A DNA stretch of 12,393 bases from Bacteroidia bacterium (lineage in GTDB: Bacteria > Bacteroidota > Bacteroidia > Bacteroidales > VadinHA17). The notes below the pieces were generated by a model. It did no database searches. It was not told the origin of the DNA and was given only the letters and a program-made list of their open reading frames with translations. The DNA is taken from the NCBI GenBank assembly GCA_026391515.1, contig JAPLEC010000451.1:1-12393 (forward strand). Direction: 5' to 3'. Of this stretch, positions 6,604 through 12,393 are shown piece by piece; positions within the stretch are counted from its first letter, which is position 1; every line of letters starts with the position of its first letter. Made by a program: the position numbers and the translations under genes.

Positions 6604-8850
6604 ATGGGAAATAAGGATATTTTTGATGAGGAAGACATAAATCAAATTCAGACTGAATATGATTCTCTTGTAAAGAATCTTCTCCGATGTAATAAGCGCG
6701 GCGACAGGGAGATGATTGATAAGGCATTTAAAATTGCCAATGAAGCCCACTGGAACATGCGCCGTAAATCAGGAGAACCATATATTCTTCATCCTATAGC
6801 TGTTGCTAAAATCGTTAACCAGGAGATCGGCCTTGGGGCCAGGTCAATCACTACCGCATTGCTTCACGATGTGGTCAAAGATACTGAGTATAATCTTGAA
6901 GATGTCAAAAGGGATTTTGGTCCAAAGATAGCCTCGCTGATTGACGGTCTTACAAAAATCTCGGGCACCTACAACAAAGAAAATTCATCATCTCTTCAGG
7001 CAGAGAACTTCAGGAAGATGCTCCTCACTCTTTCTGACGATCTGAGGGTAATCCTGATAAAAATTGCGGATCGTCTTCACAATATGCGTACGCTTGATTC
7101 TATGCCGGAGCATAAGAAGATGAAGGTAGCCGGAGAAACTATTTTTCTTTATGCTCCTCTGGCACATCGGCTAGGGCTTTATGCAATAAAAAGTGAGCTT
7201 GAGGATCTCAGCTTTAAATTCCGTCAGCCGCTGATCTATGAAGAAATTGCCGCCAAGCTGAAACACAGTGAAAAGAAATTTTACGCACTAATAAATAAAT
7301 TCTCATTTCCGATCATTGATAAGCTGACAAAAGCCGATCTTCAGTTTGATATCAGCGGCCGTCCAAAATCGATTTTTTCCATCTGGAAAAAGATGCAGTC
7401 AAAGAATGTTCCTTTCGAGGAAATCTATGATGTTCTCGCTGTCAGAATTGTGTTTGAACCGGCTCCGGGTATTCCTGAAAAAACTCAATGCTGGAATATA
7501 TATTCGATGATTACCGACTCTTACCTGCCTAAACCAGACAGATTACGCGACTGGGTAAGTCGCCCGAAACCAAATGGTTATGAAGCATTACATCTGACGG
7601 TCATGGGACCTGAAGGAAAATGGGTTGAAGTGCAGATCAGAAGCAAAAGAATGGATGATATTGCCGAGAGAGGCTATGCAGCGCACTGGAAATACAAAGG
7701 TGATGGTTCGCAGGAAAGCGAGCTTGATAAATGGATCAAGAAGATCCGTCTTATGCTTGAGAATCCTCTCGAGGATCCTATTGAGTTTCTCGATGAATTC
7801 AAGATGAACCTCTTCTCATCTGAGATAATGGTATTCACACCAAAAGGGACGCTTGTAAGTCTTCCCAAAGGAGCATCTGCTCTTGATTTTGCTTATGAAA
7901 TCCATACAGAGATCGGGAATAAAGCTATCGGAGCAAAAATAAATTACAAGCTTAACCCCATCAGCGCTGTGCTTATGAGCGGAGACCAGGTTGAAATTAT
8001 CACTTCAGATATAGCAAAACCCGAAAAGGAATGGTTATCGTTTGTCAGAACATCAAAAGCCAAGGAAGCTATTAAAGACGCATTAAAAACCGAGACAATA
8101 AACCGGATTCAGAAAGGCATGGAAATACTCGATACCAGGCTGAAAGAGCTTGGAGTTACTCCTAATGCTGAAGTTTTCAAAAAGCTTCTTCTTGCCTATG
8201 ATGTGCTTAATAAAGATGAGCTCTATTCAGGCATTGAACTGGGAATTATAAACCTCGATAATCTTAAAAAAATTGTTAAAAAGAATACTGCAAAAAATGT
8301 TTCAAAATTCTGGGAGCTAAAGCTGATCGGATCAAAGAAAGAGCCAGCTGAATCGCATGCTTCATCGGACAATATTGATAAAAATGTTCCATTTCTTCTC
8401 AGAGAAAATGTTGAAAATGCCGAACAATCATATGAAATAGCAACATGCTGCAATCCTATACCCGGCGATGAAGTTACAGGGTACCGTTCTCCGGAAGGTC
8501 CTATTATTATTCATAAACCAAAATGCCCGGTAGCAATAAGGATAATGTCGAATGAAGGGAACAGGATTATTGCAGTAAAATGGGCTATGCATAAGCTGGT
8601 ATCTTTCCTTGCAAGAATCAATTTAACCGGTATCGACAGGATAGGACTTGTAAATGAGATCACAAACATAATATCTTCTGAACTGAAAGTAAACATGACG
8701 AATATTAATTTTTCAGTTCAGAATGGAATTTTCGATGGGACTATCGATGTCTATGTTCATCATACAAAAGACCTTAATAATCTGATACTGAAGATATCAA
8801 ATATTAAAGGTATTGAGAATGTCAAAAGAGTTGAGGACTTCTCAAAATGA
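6604..8850 (+). CDS. RelA/SpoT homologue (long RSH), (p)ppGpp synthetase with possibly altered hydrolase
   Basis: This 748-residue protein has the full long-RSH layout: HD hydrolase domain (about 40-200), synthetase domain (about 245-365), TGS (about 405-468), helical linker, zinc-finger/CC region with ATCCNPIPGDEV (613-624), and a C-terminal ACT domain (about 666-745). It makes, and may degrade, the stringent-response alarmone (p)ppGpp in the cytoplasm. Synthetase residues look intact: R253 in GRPKS, D276 in YDVLAVRI, the RLRD variant of the RxKD motif (313-316), Y326 and H330 in NGYEALH, and E342 in VEVQIR. In the HD domain the metal ligands H63, H88/D89 and D156 are present, but the motif reads HDVVKDT instead of HDVVEDT, with K92 (AAA at 6877-6879) in place of the catalytic Glu. 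Hydrolysis may therefore be weak, and the relA-like or bifunctional class is left open. Fur and purA follow nearby. Confidence 0.94.
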   Translation: MGNKDIFDEEDINQIQTEYDSLVKNLLRCNKRGDREMIDKAFKIANEAHWNMRRKSGEPYILHPIAVAKIVNQEIGLGARSITTALLHDVVKDTEYNLEDVKRDFGPKIASLIDGLTKISGTYNKENSSSLQAENFRKMLLTLSDDLRVILIKIADRLHNMRTLDSMPEHKKMKVAGETIFLYAPLAHRLGLYAIKSELEDLSFKFRQPLIYEEIAAKLKHSEKKFYALINKFSFPIIDKLTKADLQFDISGRPKSIFSIWKKMQSKNVPFEEIYDVLAVRIVFEPAPGIPEKTQCWNIYSMITDSYLPKPDRLRDWVSRPKPNGYEALHLTVMGPEGKWVEVQIRSKRMDDIAERGYAAHWKYKGDGSQESELDKWIKKIRLMLENPLEDPIEFLDEFKMNLFSSEIMVFTPKGTLVSLPKGASALDFAYEIHTEIGNKAIGAKINYKLNPISAVLMSGDQVEIITSDIAKPEKEWLSFVRTSKAKEAIKDALKTETINRIQKGMEILDTRLKELGVTPNAEVFKKLLLAYDVLNKDELYSGIELGIINLDNLKKIVKKNTAKNVSKFWELKLIGSKKEPAESHASSDNIDKNVPFLLRENVENAEQSYEIATCCNPIPGDEVTGYRSPEGPIIIHKPKCPVAIRIMSNEGNRIIAVKWAMHKLVSFLARINLTGIDRIGLVNEITNIISSELKVNMTNINFSVQNGIFDGTIDVYVHHTKDLNNLILKISNIKGIENVKRVEDFSK

Positions 8851-8905
8851 CAGTTAGCCGTGTTATTTAGGAGACTGTGGAATCTCTTATAATTAGTCGC
8901 ACAGT

Positions 8906-8934
8906 AATGATAAAAAATACATATTTTTGTCATT
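8906..8934 (+). promoter_or_regulatory. Palindrome over the fur-family promoter; candidate autoregulatory operator
   Basis: AATGATAAAAA (8906-8916) and TTTTTGTCATT (8924-8934) form 11-base inverted arms with one mismatch around a 7-base spacer. The right arm overlaps the -7 box. Fur-family proteins bind AT-rich palindromes and commonly repress their own genes, so this is a natural operator candidate; the match to a specific Fur, Zur or PerR box was not established. Confidence 0.45.
8922..8929 (+). promoter_or_regulatory. -7 promoter box (TATTTTTG) for the fur-family gene
   Basis: TATTTTTG fits the Bacteroidota -7 consensus TAnnTTTG and sits 24 bases before the ATG of the Fur-family regulator. 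No clear -33 TTTG was found. It suggests the regulator can be transcribed apart from the RSH gene 103 bases upstream. Confidence 0.45.
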
Positions 8935-8953
8935 ATTTTAAATTAGTCCAAAT

Positions 8954-9406
8954 ATGATTAGTGACGATTCAAAGCTCACTGTAAAGAAAATCTTTACTGA
9001 ATATCTTGAGAAGAAAGGCCACCGAAAGACGCCCGAGAGATTTGCAATTCTTGATGAAATATATTCACGATCAACACATTTTGACATTGAATCACTTTAT
9101 ATTTTAATGAAGAACAAGAATTACACGGTAAGCCGGGCAACCCTTTACAATACTATTGAATTGCTTCTCGACTGTAATCTCGTGATAAAACATCAATTTG
9201 GCAAGAATATAGCCCAGTTCGAAAGAGCTTTTCAGTGTGTTCAGCACGATCATCTTATTGATATTGAATCCGGTAAGGTTATTGAATTCTGTGATCCAAG
9301 GATAAGTGAAATAATCAAGACAGCCAGCGAGCTGAATAACTTTGCTCCTCAGTACCATTCACTTTATATATATGGAAATCTGATAGAGAAGAAGAAAGCG
9401 AGGTAA
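8954..9406 (+). CDS. Fur-family transcriptional regulator lacking the CxxC zinc pair
   Basis: This 150-residue protein has the Fur layout. The N-terminal winged helix covers about residues 8-85, with GHRKTPERFAIL at 22-33 and recognition helix TVSRATLYNTIELL at 58-71. The C-terminal part is the dimerisation and metal-binding domain. Likely metal ligands are H42, E90, H98 and H100 (QHDH) and E111. The usual structural-zinc CxxC (LICTKCG in typical relatives) reads LIDIESG here, so that site appears lost, and only scattered cysteines (C74, C95, C113) remain. Fur-family proteins sense Fe, Zn, Mn or peroxide and repress transcription; which applies here cannot be told. It follows the RSH gene, has its own -7 box inside a palindrome, and ends in a strong terminator. 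The ATG at 8954 gives the expected length before the winged helix. Confidence 0.9.
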   Translation: MISDDSKLTVKKIFTEYLEKKGHRKTPERFAILDEIYSRSTHFDIESLYILMKNKNYTVSRATLYNTIELLLDCNLVIKHQFGKNIAQFERAFQCVQHDHLIDIESGKVIEFCDPRISEIIKTASELNNFAPQYHSLYIYGNLIEKKKAR

Positions 9407-9428
9407 CTTCCGGAAATATTTCAAACAG

Positions 9429-9458
9429 AAAGGGACATGTCAGACAAGTCCCTTTTTT
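9429..9458 (+). terminator. Intrinsic terminator after the fur-family gene
   Basis: AAAGGGAC (9429-9436) pairs with GTCCCTTT (9448-9455), and TGT/ACA inside can extend the stem past an A-A mismatch to a CAG loop. A run of six T (9453-9458) follows. It lies 22 bases past the fur-family stop and is the clearest rho-independent terminator in the window. On the opposite strand the trailing T-run is short, so it may serve the convergent barrel gene less well. Confidence 0.85.
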
Positions 9459-9488
9459 CATGATTGAGTATTTTCTTATAAATTAATG

Positions 9489-10139
9489 TCAGAAGGCATA
9501 TCCAAAAGTCAGACCAAATGGAACGCTCACGACAAATTTATCATTCAGCTTCCAATCTTTGTAGGTATCATCACCTCCCAGATGGCTAAAATCATAATTT
9601 TTGCTTTTTACACCAATTCCGGTGAAAATATCGAGTGCAAATCCGCCTTTGGTAATGATCTCGTAACCCAGTGCTACATGAAATTGAAGCTTTGAAGCAG
9701 TAAAATATTTTGAATTATCTACACTGCTTTTTATTTTTGCCCATGCATATGAAAAATGCGGACCAACATAAAATCCATTAGGCGCTTTATCCTTGGTAAG
9801 GTAGAATTTATACCATAATTGTCCATGGTATCCAAATGTTTTAATTGTAGTATCGCCTCCAAGATCGCCAAGGTTCTTAATAATCGGACTTGTTCCAAGA
9901 TATCCGACACTTACCTGAACAGATTGCTTTTCAAATGTTCTGGCTTCAAAACTGACCTTATATTCATTAGATAAAGGTACTATCCAGAGTGCCCACAATG
10001 GTCCTCCGATTACTGACAGAGGATTGGTTTTTACTGCAAACCTGTAATCTTTATCCGCAGCAACTTCCTGGGAAAAGCTTTGCTCATTGAAAAGTACGAG
10101 CATTAATGAAATTATGATGAAATACTTAAGTTTTTTCAT
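9489..10139 (-). CDS. Outer-membrane beta-barrel protein
   Basis: This 216-residue protein starts with a clear signal peptide (MKKLKYFIIISLMLVLF, then NEQSFSQ). The rest is alternating, aromatic-rich beta strands, for example VSFEARTFEKQSVQVSVGY, YHGQLWYKFYL, FYVGPHFSYAWAKI and KLQFHVALGYEI, typical of a small 8- to 10-strand outer-membrane barrel. It ends in GLTFGYAF, with the terminal Phe used as the BAM recognition signal. The start is placed at the ATG at 10139-10137, because the in-frame ATG 27 bases further upstream would put an unlikely polar stretch before the signal peptide. It resembles small uncharacterised Bacteroidota barrels (DUF3575-like is a tentative guess); no function can be given. 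It sits in opposite orientation between the fur-family gene and purA, so it is a candidate target of that regulator, though no operator is visible at its promoter. Confidence 0.8.
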   Translation of the reverse strand: MKKLKYFIIISLMLVLFNEQSFSQEVAADKDYRFAVKTNPLSVIGGPLWALWIVPLSNEYKVSFEARTFEKQSVQVSVGYLGTSPIIKNLGDLGGDTTIKTFGYHGQLWYKFYLTKDKAPNGFYVGPHFSYAWAKIKSSVDNSKYFTASKLQFHVALGYEIITKGGFALDIFTGIGVKSKNYDFSHLGGDDTYKDWKLNDKFVVSVPFGLTFGYAF

Positions 10140-10349
10140 TATATTATTATTTTTTAGATTTAACATATAAAATTACGAATTATCAATAATATAACCCACT
10201 TAAAAGTTTTTTATTGTGCTGAAACCGGACTTTCAGACAGAAAAAAAGGTTTGGCATCTATTGATTAACAATCACCAAGTGTGTGGTAAATCATTTGATT
10301 TATTTCGTACCTTGTAACCTGTTTCTTAAAATTTCGATAATAAATTAGT
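10140..10349. other. Divergent intergenic region between the barrel gene and purA
   Basis: These 210 AT-rich bases must hold both promoters. For the barrel gene the minus strand shows TAATTTTA, one base off TAnnTTTG, near 10170. For purA only a weak TACCTTG (10308-10314) is seen. CTGAAA/TTTCAG (10219-10224 and 10231-10236) is a short perfect inverted repeat with a 6-base spacer that could be an operator; no T-run follows, so it is not a terminator. No RNA gene was recognised. Confidence 0.4.
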
Positions 10350-11612
10350 ATGAATATTGACATTCTATTAGGTCTGCAGTGGGGTGATGAGGGAAAGGGA
10401 AAAATAGTTGACGCAATAAGTCCCGGTTACGATATAATAGCCCGTTTTCAGGGCGGACCAAATGCCGGGCATTCTCTCGAATTCAATAATGTAAAACATG
10501 TGCTTCATCTGATCCCGTCAGGTATTTTCCATCCCAATAAGATCAATATTATCGGGAACGGTGTTGTCATCGATCCGGCAGTGTTTAAAAAAGAAATTGA
10601 AAACCTTGGTCCTTCAGTCGATGAGCTAATAAAAAGACTGATTATTTCAGCAAGAGCAAACCTTATACTGCCCGGACATCGGATACTTGATGCAGCGTAC
10701 GAGCATTGCAAAGGAAGCACAAAAATCGGCTCCACTCTTAAAGGTATTGGTCCGGCTTATACCGATAAAGTTGCACGCAATGGTATCCGTGCGGGAGAAA
10801 TATTCAGAAAAGATTTCAGGGAAATATATGACCAGCACCTGAAAAATCATCTTTCAATACTAAAGAATTATGATTTTAAGTTTGATCTGGATGAATATGA
10901 ATCTGGCTGGTTTGAAGGAATTGAGATGCTGAAGAGGTTCAGGATAATAAATACAGAATACCTTATTAATGAGCTCATTGCAAAGGGTAAAAAAGCGCTG
11001 GCCGAGGGCGCTCAGGGTACAATGCTTGATGTGGATTTCGGATCTTATCCGTTTGTTACATCATCGAATACTATCAGCGCCGGTGCATGTACAGGTCTTG
11101 GAATTTCGCCAAAAAAAATAGGTGACGTGTTTGGCATATTTAAAGCATATTGTACAAGAGTTGGCAGCGGTCCTTTTCCTACTGAGCTTAACGATGAAAC
11201 AGGAAATACTTTAAGAGAAATAGGACATGAGTTTGGCTCTACAACAGGTCGTCCCAGAAGATGCGGATGGCTTGACCTCCCTGCATTGAAATATGCAATT
11301 ATGATCAATGGAGTTACAAAGCTCTTTATAACAAAAAGTGATGTCATGTCCGGCTTTAAAACAATCAAAATATGCACTTCCTATCTTTCAGACGAAAAAG
11401 AATGTCGTGAAATCCCGTTCGATAATTTACCAATAAAACCGGTATATAAGGAACTTCCGGGTTGGGAAGAAAATATTTCTGCTATCAGGGAATTCAGCAA
11501 GCTTCCTGAAAACCTTAAAAAGTACATTAAATTTATTGAAGATCAGACAAATATCCCTGTAACAATGGTTTCGGTCGGCCCGGACAGGGAGGAGACAATT
11601 ATCAGAAAATAA
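10350..11612 (+). CDS. purA: Adenylosuccinate synthetase
   Basis: PurA condenses IMP and aspartate using GTP to give adenylosuccinate, the first committed step from IMP to AMP, in the cytoplasm. The 420-residue protein carries the family signature at its very N-terminus: QWGDEGKGK with catalytic D13, and GGPNAGH with H41. Further on it has GPAYTDKVARNGIR, the IMP-site segment EGAQGTMLDVDFGSYPFVTSSN (split around residue 220), and TTGRPRRCGWLD in the Asp/IMP-binding part. Length and residues are normal, so it should be active. The ATG at 10350 puts D13 and H41 at their standard positions. It stands alone on the plus strand behind the barrel gene and ends just before a palindromic element at 11626-11700. 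ppGpp is a known PurA inhibitor in E. coli, which makes its closeness to the RSH gene meaningful, though not proof of control here. Confidence 0.97.
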   Translation: MNIDILLGLQWGDEGKGKIVDAISPGYDIIARFQGGPNAGHSLEFNNVKHVLHLIPSGIFHPNKINIIGNGVVIDPAVFKKEIENLGPSVDELIKRLIISARANLILPGHRILDAAYEHCKGSTKIGSTLKGIGPAYTDKVARNGIRAGEIFRKDFREIYDQHLKNHLSILKNYDFKFDLDEYESGWFEGIEMLKRFRIINTEYLINELIAKGKKALAEGAQGTMLDVDFGSYPFVTSSNTISAGACTGLGISPKKIGDVFGIFKAYCTRVGSGPFPTELNDETGNTLREIGHEFGSTTGRPRRCGWLDLPALKYAIMINGVTKLFITKSDVMSGFKTIKICTSYLSDEKECREIPFDNLPIKPVYKELPGWEENISAIREFSKLPENLKKYIKFIEDQTNIPVTMVSVGPDREETIIRK

Positions 11613-11625
11613 TATATCCAAACAA

Positions 11626-11700
11626 CCACCTCCCCACTGACGTTACCGTCAGTGGTACTCCCCGCTTAAGCGGGGCAGGCTCTCCTTCAAAAGGAGGAGA
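11626..11700. repeat. Composite palindromic element (three adjacent hairpins) between convergent genes
   Basis: This GC-rich block stands out in AT-rich surroundings. CCACTGACG/CGTCAGTGG (11634-11642 and 11647-11655) is a perfect 9-bp stem with a TTAC loop. CCCCGCTTAAGCGGGG (11660-11675) is a perfect 16-base palindrome. CTCCTT/AAGGAG (11682-11687 and 11691-11696) is a 6-bp stem with a CAA loop. CCTCC (11629-11633) can also pair with GGAGG (11693-11697), closing the block into a multi-arm fold. It lies between the convergent purA and SPOR genes and may stop transcription both ways. It looks like a dispersed Bacteroidota intergenic repeat, but no second copy is in this window. Confidence 0.6.
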
Positions 11701-11735
11701 AACTTATTGTATTGATTATAAAACTTTCCCCTCTT

Positions 11736-12203
11736 TTATTTCTTGTTGTAAATCCAGGCATCAACCTGGACAGTATCCCTGAATTTTTCCAGTCGTGAGT
11801 AGGCTTTCCCAACACTTTCATAAGCTTCAACTGAGACAAGCTCAAACCTGCCGCCTTCCATTTTAATTATTTTTGCATCGTACCCGCGGTTACGATACTC
11901 TTCAGCCCAGGCTTTTGCATATTCGGGCGTTATAAAGCTGCCTACTATAATATTGAACTTTGATGAAAGAGCCCTCAGCTCTTCTTCAGCACGCCTGATA
12001 GAATCGAGTCTCGCGTTTTCAATTGCAAGCAATCTATCCCTTATCAGTCGTATTGAATCTGCAACCCGGATGCTATCCTGCTTTGCCTGCCAAACAGCCA
12101 TTGTATCAGCTCTTCTTCCAAACAACTTCCAGCCTTTAAAATACTTACAGGAGGGAAGAGCTATTAAAAGTACAATCAGAAGAATTGCTGGTAAGTTTTT
12201 CAT
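11736..12203 (-). CDS. SPOR-domain lipoprotein
   Basis: This 155-residue protein begins with a lipoprotein signal (MKNLPAILLIVLLIALPSC) whose lipobox LPSC puts the lipidated cysteine at C19. A charged, Arg/Asp-rich helix follows (about 42-79, with repeated DSIR units: DSIRVADSIRLIRDR and ARLDSIRR), likely a coiled-coil spacer. The C-terminal SPOR domain covers about 82-153 (FNIIVGSFITPEYAKAWAEEYRNRGYDAK onward, split as strand-helix-strand units). SPOR domains bind denuded peptidoglycan glycans, so the protein probably sits in the periplasm, anchored by lipid and touching the cell wall, perhaps at division sites. The ATG at 12203-12201 is preferred over one 21 bases upstream because it gives the compact lipoprotein signal and follows a good promoter with a ~60-base leader. 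It converges on purA across the hairpin element. Confidence 0.85.
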   Translation of the reverse strand: MKNLPAILLIVLLIALPSCKYFKGWKLFGRRADTMAVWQAKQDSIRVADSIRLIRDRLLAIENARLDSIRRAEEELRALSSKFNIIVGSFITPEYAKAWAEEYRNRGYDAKIIKMEGGRFELVSVEAYESVGKAYSRLEKFRDTVQVDAWIYNKK

Positions 12204-12268
12204 GATTATGAATATTAATTTCAATTAATAACTATTTGTTTTCCAATCTTTTACACATGTTAAGTAAT

Positions 12269-12300
12269 CAAAGATACAGAATAATGAGTACCATTCCAAA
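12269..12300 (-). promoter_or_regulatory. -33/-7 promoter for the SPOR lipoprotein gene
   Basis: On the minus strand, TTTG (12300-12297) and TATCTTTG (12276-12269) are separated by 20 bases, matching both halves of the Bacteroidota consensus (TTTG ... TAnnTTTG). It is the best promoter match in the window. The start codon lies about 65 bases downstream. Confidence 0.65.
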
Positions 12301-12324
12301 CGATATAAAAATTGACAACGTCAT

Positions 12325-12346
12325 ATTAATATCACATTAATATCAC
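12325..12346. repeat. Tandem 11-bp direct repeat (ATTAATATCAC x2)
   Basis: ATTAATATCAC occurs twice back to back, 25 bases before a possible start codon at 12372. Each copy contains the palindrome ATTAAT. It may be a paired binding site for a regulator of the gene that begins at the window edge, or simple slippage in AT-rich DNA. Confidence 0.6.
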
Positions 12347-12371
12347 GGATTTTGTATATTAGTCTTTGAAA

Positions 12372-12393
12372 ATGTTCCCATTAAAAACACCTG
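12372..12393 (+). CDS. Possible start of a further gene, cut by the window edge
   Basis: An ATG at 12372 opens a frame reading MFPLKTP to the window end. A near-consensus -7 box, TATATTAG (12355-12362), lies 9 bases upstream, as is common for Bacteroidota starts. Only seven residues are visible, so the product cannot be named. The region from 12204 to here otherwise holds only the promoter and tandem repeat listed separately. Confidence 0.3.

Noticed and set aside
8874..8905. ACTGTG ... CACAGT inverted repeat after the RSH gene as a terminator
   Set aside because: Six pairs with a 20-base loop and no T-run; more likely chance or part of the regulator's upstream region.
9408..9420. TTCCGGAAATATT after the fur-family gene, sharing TCCGGAAATAT with the RSH leader (6591-6601)
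   Set aside because: An 11-base match between two AT-rich sites is not enough to claim a shared regulatory element without genome-wide counts.
10294..10322. TTTG at 10294 with TAACCTGT at 10315 as the purA promoter
   Set aside because: The downstream box has three mismatches to TAnnTTTG, so it was not called as a promoter.
11045..11377. Minus-strand ORF of 110 codons inside purA
   Set aside because: Antisense to the strongly conserved purA core, with no independent support.

Overview
The window looks like chromosome from a member of the Bacteroidota, most likely Bacteroidales-like. The signs are a C-terminal type IX secretion (CHU_C / gliding-motility-associated) sorting domain, a Bacteroidota-style TonB C-terminus, AT-rich starts without Shine-Dalgarno sequences, and several copies of the Bacteroidota -7 promoter box TAnnTTTG. 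All of this is read by eye; no database search was run. Nearly all of it is protein coding. I see no tRNA, rRNA, CRISPR array or insertion sequence, and no gene-free stretch over 300 bases.

Layout, left to right. (1) 1-482 (+): 3' end of a TonB-type energy transducer. It converges, with a 3-bp gap, on a minus-strand pair: a stand-alone response-regulator receiver (486-875) and serine hydroxymethyltransferase glyA (961-2241). Upstream of glyA, and overlapping its first codons, is a 59-codon minus-strand ORF (2216-2395) whose first ~44 residues resemble the N-terminus of a ClC chloride channel. (2) A divergent promoter region (2396-2502) leads to a tightly coupled plus-strand operon: an M16 peptidase subunit with the zinc motif, a second M16 subunit without it, and a secreted FN3-rich protein with a type IX sorting domain. 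(3) 6604-9406 (+): a long RelA/SpoT homologue, then a Fur-family regulator closed by a clear intrinsic terminator. (4) 9489-10139 (-): an outer-membrane beta-barrel protein. (5) 10350-11612 (+): purA. A compact, GC-rich triple-hairpin element separates it from a convergent SPOR-domain lipoprotein gene (11736-12203, -). (6) The right edge holds a possible start of another plus-strand gene.

How the genes may work together. RSH, Fur-family regulator and PurA sit side by side; ppGpp is a known inhibitor of PurA in some bacteria, so the neighbourhood links alarmone metabolism to purine synthesis. The two M16 genes look like complementary halves of one heterodimeric protease: HxxEH only in the first, the Arg/Tyr substrate pair intact only in the second. 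TonB, the beta-barrel and the SPOR lipoprotein are cell-envelope components.

Points most worth a second look: a Glu-to-Lys change in the ED motif of the RSH hydrolase domain, the ClC-like fragment in the glyA leader, a Fur homologue without its CxxC zinc pair, a palindrome over the fur promoter, hairpins in the RSH and M16 leaders, and the composite palindromic element after purA. No wholly new multi-gene system is evident.
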